From assembly GCA_963810485.1 (NCBI GenBank), contig CAWENQ010000005.1, positions 762,484-826,483 on the forward strand: a DNA stretch of 64,000 nt. The letters are read 5' to 3'. Below are positions 58,251 through 64,000 of the stretch, piece after piece (position 1 is the stretch's first letter; each line of letters opens with the position of its first letter). Made by a program: the position numbers and the translations under genes. The notes beneath the pieces were generated by a model that saw nothing but the letters and a program-made list of their open reading frames with translations, was not told the origin of the DNA and did no database searches. This DNA is from DATKFM01 sp963810485. Lineage in GTDB: Bacteria; Pseudomonadota; Alphaproteobacteria; Dongiales; Dongiaceae.

Positions 58251-58427
58251 ATGAATGCGTTGGTACTTTGGATTCCCGGAACGCTGTTGGTCATCATCGG
58301 AGCGATGCTGCTCGGGCTCGGCCGGCTTGATTTCGAGGTCGGGCTTGCGGTGATCGGCATCGGCATCGCTCTTGAAACCGTCGGCACGCTGCTTTGGGTT
58401 CGACAGCGCAAGCCGCCGGGCCGCTAA
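58251..58427 (+). CDS. Small two-span membrane protein
   Basis: 58 residues, beginning 11 bases after the SPFH stop. Two hydrophobic segments (ALVLWIPGTLLVIIGAML, GLAVIGIGIALETVGTLLWV) are joined by a short acidic turn (LDFE), with a basic C-terminus (RQRKPPGR). No family recognised. Its position between the SPFH and ribbon-helix-helix genes suggests a partner of the SPFH protein. Confidence 0.68.
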   Translation: MNALVLWIPGTLLVIIGAMLLGLGRLDFEVGLAVIGIGIALETVGTLLWVRQRKPPGR

Positions 58428-58444
58428 GTTCAGCTAAGCATCAA

Positions 58445-58627
58445 GTGACGAGCGCGGAGAAGAAGGCGTTCCTGCTGCGGGTCGATCCGGCTTTGTGGGC
58501 GGAGCTCGAGCGGTTGGCGTCCACCGAGCTGCGGTCGGTGAACTCGCAGATCGAGTTCATGTTGCGCGAGGCGCTCGAGCGACGCGGCGTTCGACCTAAA
58601 ACGTCGAAGAAATCTCGCGCCGCATAG
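58445..58627 (+). CDS. Arc-family ribbon-helix-helix DNA-binding protein
   Basis: 60 residues from GTG 58445. The strand KAFLLRVDPALWAELERLA and the helices after it (NSQIEFMLREALERRGV) follow the Arc/MetJ-type ribbon-helix-helix plan, with a basic tail (RPKTSKKSR). It would bind DNA as a dimer or higher. The palindrome upstream of the SPFH gene is its natural candidate site. It is convergent with the SDR gene, 2 bases apart. Confidence 0.78.
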   Translation: MTSAEKKAFLLRVDPALWAELERLASTELRSVNSQIEFMLREALERRGVRPKTSKKSRAA

Positions 58628-58628
58628 C

Positions 58629-59383
58629 TCAGGCGGTGCGCGCTCCGTCGACCGGAAACTCGACGCCGGAAATGAATTCGGCAGCGTCGCTGGCCAGATA
58701 AACCGCCGCCGCGGCGACGTCCGAAGGCCGGCACATCCTGCCCAGCGGAATCGTCGCCAGGAACTTCGCTCGATTCTCCGGCGTATCCGGCATGCCCATG
58801 AATTGTTCGAGCAGGCCGGTCTCGCCGATCACCGGGCAGATCGCGTTGACTCGAATGCGATCGGGTCCGAGTTCGACGGCCAGCGATTTCGACAGCAGAT
58901 TCACCGCACCCTTGCTGGCGTTGTACCAAGTCAGGCCCGGGCCGCGGACGAATGCCCGCCGTGGAACCGATATTCAGAATCACGCCACTTCCGCGCTTGC
59001 GCATCAACGGCACGACCGCCAGCACCATGTGATAGATCGATTTGACGTTGACCGCGAACACTTTGTCGAACGTCGCTTCGTCGACGTCGAGCAGCGGCAT
59101 GTTGGTGTGCGTTGTGCCGGCATTGTTGACGACGATATCCGGTGCGCCGAACTGATCAACGCACGTGCGCACCAGCGCATCAATATCGGGCCGCAGCGAA
59201 ACATCGCAGTGCACGAACACGGCGAGCGGACCCAAGCTGCCGCGCCAGCGCTTCGCCCTTGCTGCGCTCGAGATCGGCAATCACAACGCGCGCACCCTCC
59301 GCCACGTAGGCGCGCGCGATGCCCTCACCGAACCCGCCGGCACCGCCCGTGACGATCGCAACCTTGCCTTCGAGCTGCATCAC
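58629..59383 (-). CDS. SDR family oxidoreductase (two frameshifts)
   Basis: About 250 residues. The cofactor loop is AIVTGGAGGFGEGIARAYVA, then DIVVNNAGTTHTNMPL, GVILNIGSTAGIRPRPG, and an intact C-terminus (VNAICPVIGETGLLEQFMGM, SDAAEFISGVEFPVDGA). Frames break near 59,235 and 58,950, the latter just ahead of the catalytic Tyr-x3-Lys region. Substrate unknown; FabG-like enzymes share this length. Start ATG 59380 or GTG 59383. Confidence 0.85.
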
Positions 59384-59393
59384 GGTTCAAGGC

Positions 59394-61395
59394 TCATCGG
59401 CGGCCTGTGATCTCGGCATAAAAAGCATCGCTGGTCGGCTTGCGGCCCAGAAAGGCTTCGACCAGCGCCTGCGGCGGGCGCTGTCCGCCCGACGCGAGGA
59501 TCGTCTGCCGATAACGACGCCCGACATCAGGGCTCATCAGCTTGCCGTCGAACGCCGACAGCATGTCAAGCGCCAGCACTTGCGACCACATGTAACCGTA
59601 GTAGCCCGCCGCATAGCCGCCCATCAAGTGGCCGAAGCTCGCGGGCAACATCGAGCCGTCAACGTGGCCCAGCCGTGTCTTGCTTTCGAGCTCGGCCCAT
59701 GTCGGCATCGCTGCCGGCGGAACGCCGGTGTGCAGCTTCATGTCGTAGGCCGCGTACTCGCGCTGCCGCGCAAAGCGAGTGCCCTGCCCGTACTTGCGCG
59801 CCGAATCGAGTTGTTCGATCTGCGCGCTGGTCAAGCGTGGACAGTCGGGACAGATCTCCGCCAACAGTTTGAGGGCTTCCTCGCGCCGCGCCCACTCCTC
59901 GAACATCTGCGACGGCGCTTCGACAAAGTCGCGCTTGACCGACGTGCCGCTTTGATCGGCGTAACGCGTCTTCGAGAGAACACCGTGCAACACATGTCCG
60001 AATTCATGCAACAGCGTTTCAAGCTCGTCGTGGTTCAACCCCTTGCGATCGAAATTGGTCACCAGTACGGAGATGGGCGTGCGCTGCGTCAGCGTCGATC
60101 CCGCGCGGACCGGCAAACGCCGCCGCGTGGTTGTACTTGCCGTCGCGCGGATACAGATCGAGATAGACGCCGCCGATGAATGCGCCACGCTTTCCCGACG
60201 AATTTTTTCCGGGCAGTTGATCGAAGACGATCGAAGTAGCGCACGTCTTCGTGCCACGTAGGGCACCTTGCGCTCGACAAATCTCGACTCCGTAGAGCCG
60301 CTCGGCCAGCTTGATTGCGAACTGCAATGCTCTTGTCGGTCGGAAAGTAGGCGCGCAATGCTTCCTGATCGATCTTGAAGCGCGCACGGCGCACACGCTC
60401 CTGATGAAACGCCAGGTCCCAGCGATACAACATCGGCGCAGCCGGATCGGTGCCGGTGAACTTTGCCTTGTCGGCGCGCAACTCCGCGAGCTCGCGCGCT
60501 TCGACTTCATCGACTGCCGCCTGCACCTTGGCCAGAAATTCGTTCACCGCCGCGGGTGTCTGCGCCATGCGACGCTTCAGCGCGTACGTTGCATAGTCCG
60601 GCACGCCGTGCAGCTGCGCGAGTTCGTAGCGCAGCTTCAACGCTCGATCAAGCAGTGCGAGATTTTGCTCGCCACCTTCACGGTTTTTCGCCATCCACAC
60701 CTTGCGCCGCGCCGCTTCGCTGGTCGCGTTCTGCATAGAACGGCACGACGGTCGGGGAGTCGAGACCGAGCACCAGGTTGCCGTTGGCATCGCGCTTTAC
60801 GTGCCGCGAGCCATGCGTCGGGCATCCCTGCCGCTTCCGCCGGCGTCAGTACGACGGTGGTCGGATCTTCGTTGACGTTCTTGCTGAACTGCAAGTCGAG
60901 GCGCTCGATCTCATCGGCGATCTCCTTCGCACGCTTGCGTTTGTCGGGTGGCAGCGTCGCTCCGCCGTCTTCAAACTTCTCGATCAGGTCCTGCTTGAAC
61001 GTCTGATCGATCGCGTCCTTCGGCGTGACCGCTCGCACGCGGCGATACAACGGCTCGCTTTGCGCCATTTCGGTCTCGAACGGCAAAAGTTTTTCCAGAC
61101 ACGTCTGCGCAGCGTCACGCGTCGCCTTGTCGCGTCGCGACGTTTTGCAGCAGGTAGACCGGATACGCAAAGTCCGCATACTGAATCGACAGCCGGTTCC
61201 AGTCGGCAAAAACGCCTCGCATCCTTTTTCGATTCAATCGCCTTTTTGGTTGCGCGCGCCTTTGCGAGCTCGCTGTCGCAGCGGGCAGCGATCGTCGCTG
61301 GCGTCGTACAGCGGTATCAACGGACGCGTGGGAGCGGCGCCTGCGGTACCAACCACAAGGGCGCCGGCAATCGCGCCGAGATATCTGATCTTCAT
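59394..61395 (-). CDS. M3 family oligopeptidase, exported (frameshifts)
   Basis: About 665 residues. A signal peptide begins the protein at ATG 61395 (MKIRYLGAIAGALVVGTAGA). The zinc motif is HEFGH in LETLLHEFGHVLHGVLSKTR, and the C-terminal part runs PDVGRRYRQTILASGGQRPP. Frames break at about 61,220, 61,135, 60,800, 60,735, 60,335 and in the region 60,110-60,250. M3 enzymes cleave short peptides; the leader suggests a periplasmic location, unlike cytoplasmic OpdA. Confidence 0.87.
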
Positions 61396-61406
61396 TATCG
61401 GATTCG

Positions 61407-61958
61407 CTATTGGTTCTTGCGTTGCTGCCACTGTACGTCGGCGCCGCCCGCCTCTCGGTTCAGAACGCGCGCCAGCACAAACAGCAGATCGGAGAGTCGA
61501 TTCAAGTAGTGCCGCGGCCCGTCGTTGATCGTGTCCTGCTTGCCCAGCGCCACCAGCGCACGCTCGGCGCGCCGGCACACCGTACGACACACGTGCGCAA
61601 GCGCGGCCGCCGGCGAACCGCCGGGCAGAATGAATTCGGCCAGCCGCGGAAGATCCGCGTTGTAATGCGCCAACCGCGCGTCGAGTCGAGCCACTTGTTT
61701 GTCGCTGATCATCGAGTAGCCGGGAATCGCGAGCTCGCCGCCGAGATCGAACAGATCGTTCTGAATCGCGGCCAGATCGCTGCGAATCGAGTCCGAAAGT
61801 TCTGCAGTCAGCAGCACACCGATGCTCGAGTTGAGCTCATCGACATCGCCCATCGCGGCGACCCGAAGATGATCCTTGCTGACGCGCGTGCCGTCGGCGA
61901 GCCCGGTGGTGCCATCATCGCCGGTGCGTGTTGCGATCTGCGATAGTCGGTTGCCCAT
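61407..61958 (-). CDS. Cob(I)alamin adenosyltransferase, PduO type
   Basis: 183 residues from ATG 61958, no indel. RTGDDGTTGLADGTRVSKDH and LRVAAMGDVDELNSSIGVLL at the N-terminus; the ATP/cobalamin segments FILPGGSPAAALAHVCRTVC, RRAERALVAL and LNRLSDLLFVLARVLNRE. It transfers the adenosyl group from ATP to cob(I)alamin. It is divergent from the FAD oxidase gene, with 34 bases between starts. Confidence 0.93.
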   Translation of the reverse strand: MGNRLSQIATRTGDDGTTGLADGTRVSKDHLRVAAMGDVDELNSSIGVLLTAELSDSIRSDLAAIQNDLFDLGGELAIPGYSMISDKQVARLDARLAHYNADLPRLAEFILPGGSPAAALAHVCRTVCRRAERALVALGKQDTINDGPRHYLNRLSDLLFVLARVLNREAGGADVQWQQRKNQ

Positions 61959-61992
61959 AGAATGGCCCTGTAGCCAGACAAAGGACGCCATT

Positions 61993-63405
61993 ATGAATGC
62001 GCCTTTATCCCCGCATGTGTTGCGCAAGCCGTTGCCCGCCGAGTTCATCGACGGCCTGCAGACAATCTTCGGCGGCCGCGTGTCGATCGCCGACGCGGTG
62101 CGCGAGCACCACGGGCGTGACGAGTCGCCGTATCCAGCCGATGCCGCCGGACGCGGTCGTTTTCGCCCACTCGACCGAAGAGGTCGTTGCGCTGGTACGT
62201 CTGTGCTCGCGCCATCGCGTGCCGCTGATTCCCTACGGCGTCGGCACGTCGCTCGAAGGTCATCTGCTCGCACTGCAGGGCGGTGTCAGCGTCGATCTGT
62301 CGCAGATGAACAAGGTGCTCGCGATCAACCCGGAAGACTTGACGGTGACCGTGCAGGCAGGCGTGACGCGCAAGCAGTTGAATCAGGAAATTCGCGACAC
62401 AGGTTTCTTTTTTCCGATCGATCCCGGTGCCGACGCAACGATCGGCGGCATGAGTGCGACCGGTGCGTCGGGCACCAACGCCGTGCGCTACGGCACGATG
62501 CGTGAGAACGTGCTGGCGCTGACAGTCGTCACAGGTGAAGCGAAGGTCATTCGCACCGCGCGGCGCGCAAGAAAGTCGAGCGCAGGCTACGACCTGACGC
62601 GCCTTTTCGTTGGCAGCGAAGGCACGCTCGGTGTGATTACTGAAGTCACGCGTGCGGATCTACCCACAGCCCGAGGCGGTTTCCGCTGCGTCGTGTTCGT
62701 TTCCGACCGTCGAAGACGCGGTGCAAACGACGATCGCAACGATTCAGATGGGCATTCCGATCGCCCGCTGCGAGTTGCTCGATGCGCTAACCGTCAAAGC
62801 AGTCAACGCGCGCGACAAGCTCGGGCTGCCTGAAATGCCGTTGCTGCTGTTCGAATTTCACGGGTCCACAGCAAGCGTCGCCGAGCAGGCGACGATGGTC
62901 GAGGAAATCGCGCGCGAACACGGCGCGGCGGCTTTCGAGTGGGCCACGCGCCCGGAAGACCGGACGCGGCTCTGGGAAGCGCGTCACAACGCGTACTTCG
63001 CGTGTCTGCAACTCAAGCCAGGATGCCGCAGTTTCACGACCGACGTGTGCGTGCCAATCTCGCGCCTCGCCGAGTGCATCGCCGGCACCGTTCGCGACAC
63101 CGAGCAGTCTTTCTTGCCCGCGCCGATCCTTGGCCACGTAGGCGACGGAAACTTTCATTGCGCGATTCTGGCCGACACGTCGAAGCCCGAAGAACTCGCC
63201 GAGGCCGAGCGCCTGAACAAACTCATCGTCACTCGCGCGCTGGCAGATGGACGGTACCTGTACCGGCGAGCACGGTGTCGGCATGCACAAGATGGATTTT
63301 CTGCGCGAGGAGCATGGCGACGATGCGCTCGAACTGATGGCACGCATCAAGCGATCGTTCGATCCACTGGATATTTTGAATCCGGGGAAGGTCGTGCGCG
63401 TCTAA
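61993..63405 (+). CDS. FAD-binding oxidoreductase, GlcD / D-lactate dehydrogenase type (frameshifts)
   Basis: About 470 residues. The FAD part has PYGVGTSLEGHLLALQGGVS, TIGGMSATGASGTNAVRYGT and FVGSEGTLGVITEVT. The C-terminal part has LGHVGDGNFHCAILAD and, after the last shift near 63,250, TGEHGVGMHKMDF with LNPGKVVRV at the end. Indels near 62,120, 62,650 and 63,250, perhaps one more near 62,560. It probably oxidises D-lactate, glycolate or a similar 2-hydroxy acid. Confidence 0.9.
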
Positions 63406-63790
63406 AGTTGGACGTTGTTCGCGGGCGAGAGTGTCGTCGGTAACAGGCAACGGCTCCAATCCAAGCGCCGAGCGCTGCGAGTCGCTCAGCCCGCCGAGCA
63501 ATTCGATCGCGTGGTCGTATCCCTGTTTGACGATCTGGTCAAAGCGTGACCATTGAAGCAATCCCGACCCTTTGCAGCGGCGGACTGAAGTACACATCAG
63601 TCAGCTGCCGCAACTGTTGCTGGCGCGATGTGCTGTACAGAATGGTGACGTTCAGCAAGTACGCCATCAACGATGGCACGCGGTAGCGCCGTTTATTTCG
63701 CGGCCGCAGCCGATCCAGCAACAGTGTCCACCCGCCGGGCATTTCGTCAACGCGGACATGGGCCCCCGACACCGGCACAGGCGGCCGCTT
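63402..63790 (-). CDS. Patatin-like phospholipase family protein, C-terminal fragment (frameshifts)
   Basis: About 125 C-terminal residues: VDEMPGGWTLLLDRLRP, RRYRVPSLMAYLLNVTILYS, QLRQLTDVYFSPPLQRVG, then in a second frame LLQWSRFDQIVKQGYDHAIE. These match the tail of RssA-type patatin proteins. The nucleophile elbow GxSxG and the catalytic Asp would be upstream and are absent. The frame loses family similarity at about 63,760-63,800. Its end overlaps the convergent oxidase stop if one base is repaired near 63,420. Confidence 0.72.
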
Positions 63791-64000
63791 GGGACGCATC
63801 CCGACGGAGCTCTTCAATCTTCTCGATCGTGTACGGCGACGTCGTCGGGGTTTCTGGCCGCGATCCCATCACCGGAGCAGATGCAGTCGGCGCTGGGGTC
63901 AGCAGCTCTGGGGTGGGGCGGGGATTGGGTTCCGGTACTGATCGACGCAGCGCGCCGTCGTGGGGAACCCAGGAACAAGTTCCCTGGGCGTTCAGGCGCA
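63791..64000 (-). other. Unassigned reading frame, foreign to the patatin gene
   Basis: The minus strand has an open frame from the window edge: a Pro/Thr-rich stretch (PNPRPTPELLTPAPTASAP), then SPYTIEKIEELRR. That last piece resembles the start of a SHOCT-type C-terminal domain. It is cut off at about 63,795 where the patatin sequence takes over. It is probably the edge of another joined contig. Confidence 0.4.

Overview
The window reads as at least three unrelated bacterial genomes joined end to end, so it should not be treated as one locus. Bases 1 to about 37,755 are alphaproteobacterial, probably Rhodospirillales-like: a STAS-fused Mla transporter, pseudaminic acid genes, glyQS, ppdK, and the murA / DUF2948 / UPF0262 / phosphatase / infA / maf order typical of that class. 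Bases about 37,755 to 50,165 are very GC-rich and look like a Solirubrobacterales-type actinobacterium: gltX, endonuclease IV, an Nramp transporter, a secreted propeller protein with a Lys-rich tail domain, and dnaE. Bases about 50,190 to 63,790 look betaproteobacterial: the YhdP C-terminus, tldD, plsC-cdsA, aroG, an SPFH operon, an M3 peptidase and a GlcD-like oxidase. Genes are cut at the boundaries (maf against gltX near 37,755; a tail-collar gene against YhdP near 50,180; patatin against a foreign reading frame near 63,790). A fourth break, or a true deletion, fuses a phage terminase to a tRNA fragment near 32,790. Many conserved genes carry single-base indels, mostly extra bases, which points to sequencing error.

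Segment 1, left to right: an amidase C-terminus, a B12-binding radical SAM protein, an M55 D-aminopeptidase and apt; a four-gene Mla/MCE lipid transport operon; a pseudaminic acid group (pseH-like, pseG, pseF, pseI and a surface-carbohydrate glycosyltransferase-like gene); tRNA-Pro(CGG); a class III cyclase with TPRs; polyprenyl diphosphate synthase; a DUF2007 gene and a TrmN6-like methyltransferase; glyQ, glyS and ppdK (all frameshifted); a P1 peptidase, YgfZ, dihydroorotase, a thiolase and an AcuI-type reductase. From 30.4 to 32.8 kb lies a prophage remnant with an S24 repressor, two promoters that share an exact operator word, a probably leaderless mRNA and a compact promoter-terminator pair ahead of a truncated terminase. 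After it come dcd, murA and the infA-maf group.

Segment 2 is dense and heavily frameshifted up to 47.65 kb (gltX, nfo, a Cys-rich protein, Nramp, propeller protein, SRPBCC / TetR pair, dnaE). From 47.85 to 50.16 kb it is indel-free (LysR, DUF6916-like protein, acetyltransferase, microcystin-dependent tail-collar protein).

Segment 3 holds the two most interesting regulatory structures. One is a Phe/Tyr-codon attenuator in front of aroG (DAHP synthase): a short peptide rich in F and Y, a competing antiterminator segment and a textbook intrinsic terminator. The other is a 24-bp perfect palindrome in front of an SPFH / small membrane protein / ribbon-helix-helix operon that probably regulates itself. 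No CRISPR array, rRNA or complete insertion sequence was seen.
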